DNA from: Pseudanabaenales cyanobacterium
GTDB taxonomy: Bacteria; Cyanobacteriota; Cyanobacteriia; Phormidesmidales; Phormidesmidaceae
Length of the DNA stretch: 7,746 nucleotides
Direction of reading: 5' to 3'
Assembly: GCA_022360135.1 (NCBI GenBank)
Contig: JAKSDM010001641.1
Span: forward strand, 1-7,746
Below the pieces are notes generated by a model. That model made no database searches. It saw only the letters and a list, made by a program, of their open reading frames with translations, and had not been told where the DNA came from. Made by a program: the position numbers and the translations under genes. Below, in pieces: positions 1 to 4,802 of the stretch (positions are counted from its first letter, which is position 1; each line of letters starts with the position of its first letter).

Positions 1-141
1 ACACGTCTCAACGGCTAATCCATAAAGACGATTAGAAAATGCCACACCCCGCTCGAATAGATTTCCCTGGAAGAAAAAACTTGTAGCTGTTTTGTGCTCA
101 ATTCCTTGGGATTCAAGCTCTTCGGAGAAAACAAGCAGCAT
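1..141 (-). CDS. Unrecognised protein, N-terminal part (runs off left edge)
   Basis: An open frame on the minus strand starts at ATG (139-141) and stays open for 47 codons to the window edge. The visible residues begin MLLVFSEELESQGIEHK and continue with an aromatic stretch and a segment reading ERGVAFSNRLYGLAVETC, which looks like a soluble mixed alpha/beta protein. I do not recognise the family and assign no function. The same frame is open upstream to a TAA at 199-201, so a non-ATG start such as the TTG at 166-168 (with GGGA just before it) is possible; ATG at 141 has no clear Shine-Dalgarno. It is divergent from dnaK across a 482-bp gap. Support comes from protein-like composition and an unbroken frame to the edge; the short length keeps confidence moderate. 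Confidence 0.5.
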   Translation of the reverse strand, partial: MLLVFSEELESQGIEHKTATSFFFQGNLFERGVAFSNRLYGLAVETC

Positions 142-189
142 GATTATACATCTAAGATAGAGTTCCAATTTTCCCTGATGATTTATAGA

Positions 190-211
190 ACAAGGTGCTT
201 AAGCCTCTTGT
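190..211. repeat. 22-bp imperfect palindrome
   Basis: The segment reads ACAAG-GT-GCTTAAGC-CT-CTTGT. It pairs with its own reverse complement at 18 of 22 positions, with a perfect 8-bp core. It lies between the divergent left-edge gene and dnaK. It could be an operator or a weak hairpin; nothing in the sequence tells which. Confidence 0.3.
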
Positions 212-321
212 CTAATCAAGTTTAATTCTGAGCAAGCTCAAAAACTTGAGTAAGGTGCTGGGGCAGCAATGAAATAGATCATGCCGTTCACGATGCCCCC
301 TAGACAGCAAACCTGCAATGT

Positions 322-339
322 GGTGTAACTGGTTGTAAT
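322..339 (-). promoter_or_regulatory. HLR1-like site, candidate RpaB binding
   Basis: Read on the minus strand, this contains two exact TTACA units separated by five bases (TTACA-ACCAG-TTACA). The published HLR1 consensus bound by the cyanobacterial response regulator RpaB is KTTACAWW-NN-KTTACAWW, with the same 10-bp period and the same K (G) before the second unit. Both TTACA cores match; the first K is A, and three of the four W positions are C. The site is about 285 bp upstream of dnaK and overlaps a TACAAT hexamer at 339-344 that could serve as a -10 box on the plus strand. Binding and direction of control are inferred. Confidence 0.45.
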
Positions 340-422
340 ACAATCCTAGAGTTTCTGGCGGTGGAACCCTTCCGCCAAATTGCTTAATCTGGATTGGTAA
401 TTGTACTGACTGCGCCAGGATA

Positions 423-445
423 AGTCTAAGCCGTCATCTTAGGCT
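423..445 (+). other. Hairpin in the dnaK upstream region
   Basis: AGTCTAAG (423-430) can pair with CTTAGGCT (438-445) as an 8-bp stem including one U-G wobble, around a 7-base loop CCGTCAT. No T-tract follows, so it is not an intrinsic terminator. If transcription begins near 350 it would lie in a long dnaK leader. Confidence 0.35.
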
Positions 446-476
446 GGTTAATCCGGCGGGGAAAAGAAACGAAAGA

Positions 477-494
477 GATAAGCGAGGGCTTATT
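477..494 (+). other. Hairpin in the dnaK upstream region
   Basis: ATAAGC (478-483) and GCTTAT (488-493) form a perfect 6-bp stem with a four-base loop GAGG; a flanking G-T pair extends it by one. No T-tract follows. It is the second of a series of short hairpins between the HLR1-like site and the TATA-like box. Confidence 0.35.
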
Positions 495-535
495 CCCAGC
501 TCCAATCTACCTTCCCTAATCTCCCAAAACCCACA

Positions 536-592
536 CTTTCAGGTTCGGTAACCCCTCCTTCAGGTAAAAGCTTTGGGCAAGCACTATATAAA
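536..592 (+). promoter_or_regulatory. Candidate dnaK proximal promoter with spaced 9-mer repeats
   Basis: TATATAAAT at 585-593 is a plausible -10 region 31 bases upstream of the dnaK ATG. No good -35 hexamer sits at normal spacing. Instead, two near-identical 9-mers, CTTTCAGGT (536-544) and CCTTCAGGT (557-565), lie exactly 21 bp apart, about two helical turns, just upstream. This arrangement fits a promoter that depends on an activator bound at the repeats. In Synechococcus, dnaK2 is known to be controlled by the Hik2/Rre1 system, but I cannot link these 9-mers to Rre1. Confidence 0.3.
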
Positions 593-623
593 TAGCTGTT
601 AAGCCGGAGCAAAGAATTTATTT

Positions 624-2540
624 ATGGGAAAAGTAGTCGGAATTGACTTGGGCACCACTAACTCCTGCGTTGCTGTGATGGAGGGGGGTAAACCTACAGT
701 AATTGCTAATGCTGAGGGATTTCGCACTACACCCTCGGTGGTTGCCTACGCTAAAAATGGCGATCGCCTTGTGGGGCAGATTGCTAAACGTCAGGCGGTG
801 ATGAACCCTCAGAATACTTTTTATTCGGTGAAGCGATTTATTGGTCGCCGCTACGACGAGGTAACCACTGAGACGACTGAAGTTTCCTACAAGGTGCTCA
901 ACATCAACGGCAACGTCAAGCTCGATTGCCCGACTGCCGGTAAGCAATTTGCCTCAGAAGAAATTTCAGCCCAAGTTTTGCGGAAGTTAGCAGATGATGC
1001 TAGTAAATATCTAGGCGATCAAGTTAACCAAGCAGTCATTACTGTACCTGCTTATTTTAATGACTCTCAGCGTCAGGCCACCAAAGACGCCGGACGGATT
1101 GCGGGACTTGAGGTTCTAAGGATTATCAACGAGCCGACAGCGGCGGCGTTAGCCTACGGCTTAGACAAAAAGAGTAATGAAACTATCCTAGTGTTTGATT
1201 TGGGAGGGGGAACCTTCGACGTCTCCATTTTAGAAGTGGGGGATGGCGTGTTCGAGGTATTAGCCACCTCAGGCGACACCCACTTAGGAGGGGATGATTT
1301 CGACAAGAAGATCGTAGACCATCTGGCTGCAGAGTTTATGAAGGCTGAGGGCATCGATCTGCGCAAGGACAAGCAAGCCTTGCAACGCCTGACCGAAGCA
1401 GCTGAGAAAGCGAAGATCGAGCTATCTAGCGTTACCCAGGCTGAGGTCAACCTGCCCTTTATTACCGCCACTCAGGATGGGCCCAAGCATCTTGATACGA
1501 CATTGACCCGGGCTAAGTTCGAGGAGTTGTGTGCTGACCTGATCGACCGCAGCCGCATACCGGTTGAGAACGCCATGCGGGACGCTAAATTGGATAAGAA
1601 CGCCATCAACGAAGTTGTGCTGGTAGGAGGATCTACCCGAATTCCCGCGGTTAAAGAGTTAGTTAAACGAATCCTCGGCAAGGAACCCAACCAAAGTGTC
1701 AATCCCGACGAAGTGGTTGCCGTTGGGGCAGCTATTCAGGGCGGTGTCCTGGCTGGTGAGGTGAAGGACATCCTGCTCCTGGATGTAACGCCTTTGTCTC
1801 TCGGTGTAGAAACCCTAGGCGGCGTCATGACTAAGCTGATTACCCGCAACACGACTATTCCGACCAAGAAGTCTGAGGTATTCTCCACCGCCGTGGATGG
1901 TCAAACCAATGTCGAGATTCATGTTCTCCAAGGTGAACGGGAAATGGCGTCTGGTAACAAGAGCCTGGGAACCTTCCGCTTGGATGGCATCCCGCCTGCT
2001 TCCCGAGGAGTGCCGCAAATTGAAGTGACCTTTGATATTGACGCCAATGGAATCCTCAACGTCACGGCGAAGGATAAAGGCACTGGCAAGGAGCAGTCTA
2101 TCAGTATCACGGGCGCCTCTACCCTATCGGATAGTGAAGTGGAGCGCATGGTTAAGGATGCTGAGGCGCATTCAACCGAGGATAAAGAGCGTCGGGAGAA
2201 AATTGACCTCAAGAACCAGGCTGACTCCTTGGCTTACCAAGCTGAGAAGCAAGTCGGCGAACTTGGGGATAAGGTTCCGGCTGATGATAAGCAGAAAGTG
2301 GAAGGTCAAATCAAGGAGCTTAAGGCTGCGATTGCAAGTGAGGACTTTGACAAGATCAAGTCTCTGACTGCTGAATTGCAACAGTCTCTCTATAGCATCA
2401 GTAGCAATCTGTATCAGCAAAGCGGCGCTCAATCCGGCGAACCGGCCGCTGATGCCGCCAGTGATGGCGGCGCCGGAACCTCCGGCGGTGAGGATGATGT
2501 GATTGACGCTGAGTTTTCCGAAACCGACGCAAATAAGTAG
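624..2540 (+). CDS. dnaK: Molecular chaperone DnaK (Hsp70), DnaK2 type
   Basis: This is the cytosolic ATP-dependent Hsp70 chaperone, which binds exposed hydrophobic segments of unfolded proteins and works with DnaJ and GrpE. The 638-residue length matches cyanobacterial DnaK2, the general housekeeping and heat-shock paralogue. The nucleotide-binding domain (about 1-380) shows the phosphate-1 motif GIDLGTTNS (6-14), catalytic Lys70, NEPTAAALAYG (169-179) and phosphate-2 motif DLGGGTFD (192-199, Thr197). The interdomain linker is DILLLD (382-387), followed by TPLSLGVET. The substrate-binding beta-sandwich, the charged helical lid (about 500-600) and a Gly/Ala-rich tail with EDDVIDAEF (623-631) complete the protein. 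The start is fixed by alignment of MGKVVGIDLGTT to the family; a weak GGAG lies 14 bases upstream. No grpE or dnaJ is adjacent. It appears monocistronic, given the terminator downstream. Confidence 0.98.
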   Translation: MGKVVGIDLGTTNSCVAVMEGGKPTVIANAEGFRTTPSVVAYAKNGDRLVGQIAKRQAVMNPQNTFYSVKRFIGRRYDEVTTETTEVSYKVLNINGNVKLDCPTAGKQFASEEISAQVLRKLADDASKYLGDQVNQAVITVPAYFNDSQRQATKDAGRIAGLEVLRIINEPTAAALAYGLDKKSNETILVFDLGGGTFDVSILEVGDGVFEVLATSGDTHLGGDDFDKKIVDHLAAEFMKAEGIDLRKDKQALQRLTEAAEKAKIELSSVTQAEVNLPFITATQDGPKHLDTTLTRAKFEELCADLIDRSRIPVENAMRDAKLDKNAINEVVLVGGSTRIPAVKELVKRILGKEPNQSVNPDEVVAVGAAIQGGVLAGEVKDILLLDVTPLSLGVETLGGVMTKLITRNTTIPTKKSEVFSTAVDGQTNVEIHVLQGEREMASGNKSLGTFRLDGIPPASRGVPQIEVTFDIDANGILNVTAKDKGTGKEQSISITGASTLSDSEVERMVKDAEAHSTEDKERREKIDLKNQADSLAYQAEKQVGELGDKVPADDKQKVEGQIKELKAAIASEDFDKIKSLTAELQQSLYSISSNLYQQSGAQSGEPAADAASDGGAGTSGGEDDVIDAEFSETDANK

Positions 2541-2553
2541 CGGCGTCATTAGG

Positions 2554-2572
2554 GGGGTGAGGACTTCACCCC
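2554..2572 (+). other. Hairpin just after dnaK
   Basis: GGGGTGA (2554-2560) and TCACCCC (2566-2572) form a perfect 7-bp GC-rich stem with loop GGACT, 13 bases after the dnaK stop. No T-tract follows, so it is more likely an mRNA 3'-end stabiliser or a pause site than a terminator by itself. Confidence 0.5.
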
Positions 2573-2604
2573 AGTGTTGCCATTCAATTTTGCTCCGGCT
2601 AGTT

Positions 2605-2636
2605 AAGGTAGAAGGCGATCGCCCTCTACCTTTTTT
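2605..2636 (+). terminator. Intrinsic terminator of dnaK, containing a HIP1 site
   Basis: The arms AAGGTAGA (2605-2612) and TCTACCTT (2625-2632) are perfectly complementary and run directly into a run of six T (2631-2636). Between the arms lies the self-complementary decamer GGCGATCGCC (2614-2623), a HIP1 element, which continues the stem after one A-C mismatch. The hairpin is long and stable, with a proper U-tract, and is oriented to stop dnaK transcripts. Confidence 0.85.
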
Positions 2637-2668
2637 ACAATTTTGAAAAAGCTTGTGATGAATTGTAA
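2635..2668. repeat. 8-bp inverted repeat TTACAATT / AATTGTAA
   Basis: TTACAATT (2635-2642) and AATTGTAA (2661-2668) are perfect reverse complements separated by 18 bases, placed between the dnaK terminator and the next gene. It could be an operator for the downstream gene or a weak AT-rich hairpin. The rest of the gap to 2785 shows no confident promoter. Confidence 0.25.
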
Positions 2669-2785
2669 GGATTCAGCATTGCATTTTCTGAACAAGCGCT
2701 AAATTTCATAATTTCTGATGGGGAATAGCTTTAACTTTGCTAGAAGGGAAGAAGCGTAGGTTGGGGACGTGTTCTAGGTATCGCC

Positions 2786-3694
2786 ATGGCCAATCCCGTT
2801 TTGACGCTTACCGAATTCGATCAGCAGCGCTCTAAAGCGCTGCATGACGAGATCCAGTTAGCTCTGGCGATTGCAGATGAACCCGTTTTGCGATCGCTCC
2901 TAGTAGAAACCACTCCTATCATTGCTCCACCCCATCGCATCGGTTCAATCACTGCTGAGATTGGCGTTCCCCTGTTGAGCGCCGACAGTTCGATTGATGG
3001 GATTCTAAGGTTTGAAGCCATCCACTGTGTTCTGGCAAATACTCAACCAGAAGAGGCACCAGCGCCAACGGCATTTAGCTCTCATCATCGGATGCGAGAC
3101 TACTCACAACTAACCCGCTGTCATTCGGAGTTATATACCCTGGCTCAAGACGTTCCCCTGTCCCAAGCGATCGCGCTACTAACCCACGCCGGATTTAGGG
3201 CTGAGCAAGTCAACACTATCCTCCACCTGCCGAATGACGCTTGGCATAAGTCCTGGTGGTATACCTTGGATGCCGCCGGGTATCTGACAGTGCCTTTTCA
3301 GCGGTTTATTCGCACTCGACAGTATGCCGACGGCGCCTTCACCATCCAGTACAAAGACTACTACGCCGAAGAACGCCCCCTCTGTTTCAAGAGCAAAGAC
3401 CAACGGGTGCCGGTGGCGATTAAATCTGAATTTCAAGGCTTTCGGGAAACCCTGGAGAAGATTAACCAAGCCAGAGCACAACTGGGGGCCCACCAAGCCA
3501 TACTGATTTGCGACACCCTCTCAGGATTAGAGGCGCAGGGCTTTATCAGGCAAGGAGTCAGCCTTTACACAACCACTTCCCTGAGGCTGCCGGTTCGAGT
3601 AAACTGCGCCCTCTGCGCCAGCCTAGGCTGCCCCATGAATGGGCGAAAGGATTCTCCGGTGATAACCTGCGCTCGCTTCTCTTTGGAAGGATGA
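2786..3694 (+). CDS. Unrecognised 302-residue protein with C-terminal four-cysteine cluster
   Basis: I do not recognise this protein well enough to name it. It has no signal peptide or membrane segment and looks cytosolic and mixed alpha/beta. The most telling feature is a C-terminal cluster Cys274-x2-Cys277-x4-Cys282-x12-Cys295, with CPMNGR and DSPV between the last two cysteines; this spacing suits a structural zinc site or an iron-sulfur cluster. Before it, a strand-helix-strand segment (VPVAIKSEFQGF, then AILICDTLSGLE and GVSLYTTTS) is faintly like a PD-(D/E)XK-type core, which together with a terminal Cys cluster recalls iron-sulfur nucleases; this is a weak guess. The gene carries two HIP1 sites (2890-2897, 3167-3174), so it is native in composition. 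ATG at 2786 has no close Shine-Dalgarno. The dnaK terminator separates it from dnaK, so it needs its own promoter. Confidence 0.8.
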   Translation: MANPVLTLTEFDQQRSKALHDEIQLALAIADEPVLRSLLVETTPIIAPPHRIGSITAEIGVPLLSADSSIDGILRFEAIHCVLANTQPEEAPAPTAFSSHHRMRDYSQLTRCHSELYTLAQDVPLSQAIALLTHAGFRAEQVNTILHLPNDAWHKSWWYTLDAAGYLTVPFQRFIRTRQYADGAFTIQYKDYYAEERPLCFKSKDQRVPVAIKSEFQGFRETLEKINQARAQLGAHQAILICDTLSGLEAQGFIRQGVSLYTTTSLRLPVRVNCALCASLGCPMNGRKDSPVITCARFSLEG

Positions 3695-3704
3695 AAATCA
3701 GAAA

Positions 3705-3732
3705 AATTTTAGATTTTAGATTTTGGATTTTA
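3705..3732 (+). repeat. GATTYTR tandem heptamer array (STRR-like), 4 units
   Basis: Four consecutive heptamers AATTTTA, GATTTTA, GATTTTG and GATTTTA start 11 bases after the stop of the Cys-cluster gene. Short tandemly repeated heptamers of this kind (STRR) are typical of filamentous cyanobacterial genomes. A similar array in the same orientation lies at 4707-4741. Confidence 0.7.
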
Positions 3733-3795
3733 GAGCGGGTGCTGGGGAACGCAAAATATTTCCAAATGATTTCAGAGTAGCGACCTGCTATTGAG

Positions 3796-4098
3796 TTAAC
3801 GGGACCTTGGCGGATCATCTTTGCGGGAGAGTCCCAACATTGGCAATTGAGGCCGAGAGGAGTGGTCGGGCAGATAACGCACAGACGGTTGGGCGAAATC
3901 CCCAACCTGTTTGCGTTGAATATGCCACCAGCGGTAGGCGATCGCTGCGCCGATTGTCCCCAAACCAAATACCAGCAGAGAACCTCGACCCTCTAGCCCC
4001 CCCAACAACAGATCTACAGCTCCGACTGTCACAACAAAACTGATCAAGGGCTGACGCCGATAGGCTTGCTTGAGAAGTCGAGTCCACACAATACTCAT
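3796..4098 (-). CDS. Small two-helix membrane protein, downstream of hliD
   Basis: This 100-residue protein has a basic N-terminus (TRLLKQAYRRQP), two hydrophobic segments at about 18-35 (ISFVVTVGAVDLLLGG) and 41-58 (LLVFGLGTIGAAIAYRWW), then a soluble basic and proline-rich tail with VRYLPDHSSRPQLPML. It resembles small conserved cyanobacterial membrane proteins of unknown function, likely in the thylakoid or plasma membrane. The start is well supported: GGAG lies 5 bases before the ATG (plus-strand 4104-4107). It follows hliD by 48 bp on the same strand with no terminator between, so the two are probably co-transcribed and the product may act with HliD. An overlapping 101-codon frame at 3815-4120 has no such properties. 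A HIP1 site lies inside (3938-3945). The last 10-15 residues are poorly protein-like. Confidence 0.78.
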   Translation of the reverse strand: MSIVWTRLLKQAYRRQPLISFVVTVGAVDLLLGGLEGRGSLLVFGLGTIGAAIAYRWWHIQRKQVGDFAQPSVRYLPDHSSRPQLPMLGLSRKDDPPRSR

Positions 4099-4103
4099 TC
4101 AAA

Positions 4104-4107
4104 CTCC
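4104..4107 (-). promoter_or_regulatory. Ribosome binding site deciding the start of the two-helix protein gene
   Basis: On the minus strand GGAG is followed by TTTGA and then ATG (4096-4098). This fixes the start at 4098 and favours this frame over the overlapping one that begins at 4120. Confidence 0.6.
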
Positions 4108-4146
4108 GTTCTCGATCCATTTGTGCTGGTTGAAACTTCTAGCGCC

Positions 4147-4317
4147 CTAGCCCCAGCCAAGCCAGGTGAGTATGCTTCTACCCGTCACATACTCTATGAC
4201 TACAATAGCAATAAAGCCAATCATGGCGACCCGGCCATTGAGGCGCTCTGCATAGGCGTTAAAGCCAGTCTTAGGGCGTTCTAGCTTTGGCAGGACTGTA
4301 GGCTTAATTTCAGTCAT
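4147..4317 (-). CDS. hliD: High-light-inducible protein, HliD type (single-helix chlorophyll a/b-binding family)
   Basis: This is a one-helix member of the light-harvesting-complex superfamily in the thylakoid membrane. HLIPs bind chlorophyll and carotenoid, dissipate energy and protect newly made chlorophyll-proteins; Synechocystis HliD associates with chlorophyll synthase ChlG and Ycf39. From the ATG at 4315-4317 the product has 56 residues, matching HliD (57). It shows the chlorophyll-binding signature ExxNGRxAMIGF (Glu24, Asn27, Arg29, Met32, Gly34) within FNAYAERLNGRVAMIGF, then a helix ending in VIEYVTGRSILTWLGW, very like HliD. An in-frame ATG at 4356 would add 13 residues (MTRLDSLKIFKEP); the shorter start is preferred on family length, although neither has a strong Shine-Dalgarno. 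It heads a minus-strand pair with the two-helix protein gene. A candidate promoter lies just upstream. Confidence 0.93.
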   Translation of the reverse strand: MTEIKPTVLPKLERPKTGFNAYAERLNGRVAMIGFIAIVVIEYVTGRSILTWLGWG

Positions 4318-4362
4318 CGGTTCTTTGAATATCTTTAGACTATCTAATCTTGTCATATTCTT

Positions 4363-4393
4363 AAGTATCTACAAGTATCTGACGGAACGTCAA
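4363..4393 (-). promoter_or_regulatory. Candidate hliD promoter with 10-bp-period direct repeat
   Basis: On the minus strand, TTGACG (plus 4388-4393) and GATACT (plus 4364-4369) are separated by 18 bp and could be the -35 and -10 boxes, about 46 bases upstream of the hliD ATG. The octamer AAGTATCT is repeated at 4363-4370 and 4373-4380 with a 2-bp gap (10-bp period), covering the -10 and spacer. A perfect palindrome TGACG-GAA-CGTCA (4380-4392) covers the -35. The direct-repeat period is that of response-regulator sites such as HLR1, the known element of hli genes, but the match to KTTACAWW is poor. Confidence 0.35.
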
Positions 4394-4656
4394 TGACGGA
4401 TCTCCCCCCTTCATGCCCAAGTCTCAATTCTATGTTCAGTGACGAAAGAGGGATATGAGCTGCAGGCGCGGAGTTTCAAAGCTAACCCCGTTCAAGATCA
4501 AGATACAGACTATGCTGACGAGCAGCTGCCAGATCGATTCACTCCACTCTGTCAGAAGAGCAAAGTTCGACACTTCCTATCTTTTAGTTCTGATTAAGCT
4601 AGAGATAAGGGAGGGAGTTATCCACTTAAGTCGGTAACGTTCTGACTGGGCAAGAA

Positions 4657-4701
4657 GTCATTGTTCAGATGACAAATAAGCAATGACCAATGACTAATTA
4701 C
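4657..4701. repeat. CAATGAC heptamer repeats with an inverted copy
   Basis: CAATGAC occurs in tandem at 4681-4687 and 4688-4694, followed by a degenerate unit TAATTAC (4695-4701). The reverse complement AGTCATTG is at 4656-4663 and pairs with CAATGACT at 4688-4695, so the segment can fold into a hairpin. This is an STRR-like repeat. Confidence 0.55.
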
Positions 4702-4706
4702 AGATC

Positions 4707-4741
4707 GATTCTGGATTCTGGATTCTAGATTCTGAATTCTA
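4707..4741 (+). repeat. GATTYTR tandem heptamer array (STRR-like), 5 units
   Basis: Five consecutive heptamers GATTCTG, GATTCTG, GATTCTA, GATTCTG and AATTCTA lie about 60 bases before the ald start. They share the GATTYTR consensus and orientation with the array at 3705-3732; together the arrays flank the hliD unit. Confidence 0.7.
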
Positions 4742-4790
4742 TTTTAGGGATCCTTTCCCACTTCAAGTTGGGCCCGAAATCAGTTTATCA

Positions 4791-4798
4791 GGGAGGTG
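4791..4798 (+). promoter_or_regulatory. Strong ribosome binding site of ald
   Basis: GGGAGGTG contains a full GGAGG (4792-4796) six bases before the ATG at 4803. It is the best Shine-Dalgarno in the window and fixes the ald start. Confidence 0.75.
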
Positions 4799-4802
4799 TC
4801 AG

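Larger units (their letters stand above)
142..623. other. Divergent intergenic region upstream of dnaK
   Basis: This 482-bp stretch has no convincing gene. It holds an imperfect palindrome (190-211), a small CTCAA/TTGAG inverted repeat (237-250), an HLR1-like direct repeat (322-339), hairpins at 357-376, 423-445, 477-494 and 542-553, a 9-mer direct repeat (536-544 and 557-565) and a TATA-like box (585-592). The octamer AAGGTGCT occurs twice, at 192-199 and 252-259. No CIRCE element (TTAGCACTC-N9-GAGTGCTAA) is present, so HrcA control of the kind seen at groESL is not indicated. Confidence 0.6.
4357..4802. other. Divergent intergenic region between hliD and ald
   Basis: This 446-bp stretch has no convincing gene. 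The left part (4363-4400) holds the candidate hliD promoter, an AAGTATCT direct repeat and a TGACG/CGTCA palindrome. The middle (4440-4650) shows no clear structure; a plus-strand frame of 60 codons at 4455-4637 looks random. The right part (4657-4741) is repeat-rich, with CAATGAC and GATTCTR heptamers, and is followed by the ald ribosome binding site. I see no confident ald promoter. Confidence 0.55.

Noticed and set aside
142..623. Search for a CIRCE element or NtcA site (GTA-N8-TAC) before dnaK
   Set aside because: No CIRCE inverted repeat is present, and the nearest NtcA-like match (GTA at 325-327) is followed by TAA at the right spacing, not TAC.
618..2549. Several minus-strand and alternate-frame open frames inside dnaK (for example 618-947, 1154-1471, 2032-2367, 2172-2549)
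   Set aside because: They are mirror frames of a strongly conserved dnaK coding sequence, with no protein-like features of their own.
3508..3780. Plus-strand frame overlapping the Cys-cluster gene and running into the heptamer array, including a 29-codon version from the ATG at 3691 that overlaps the upstream stop
   Set aside because: It lies in another frame of a better-supported gene, and its C-terminal half is a translation of the ATTTTAG repeat.
3558..3968. Minus-strand 136-codon frame spanning the convergent gap
   Set aside because: It crosses the repeat array and overlaps two better-supported genes in other frames, with no recognisable features.
3815..4120. Minus-strand 101-codon frame overlapping the two-helix membrane protein
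   Set aside because: The competing frame has a good ribosome binding site, two hydrophobic segments and a sensible tail; this one is Ser/Arg/Cys-rich without structure.
4618..4626. TTATCCACT, one base from a DnaA box
   Set aside because: A single box with no clustered copies, no AT-rich unwinding element and no dnaA or dnaN nearby does not support an origin.
4455..4637. Plus-strand frame of 60 codons between hliD and ald
   Set aside because: The start has no ribosome binding site, the composition looks random, and no domain or membrane pattern is visible.
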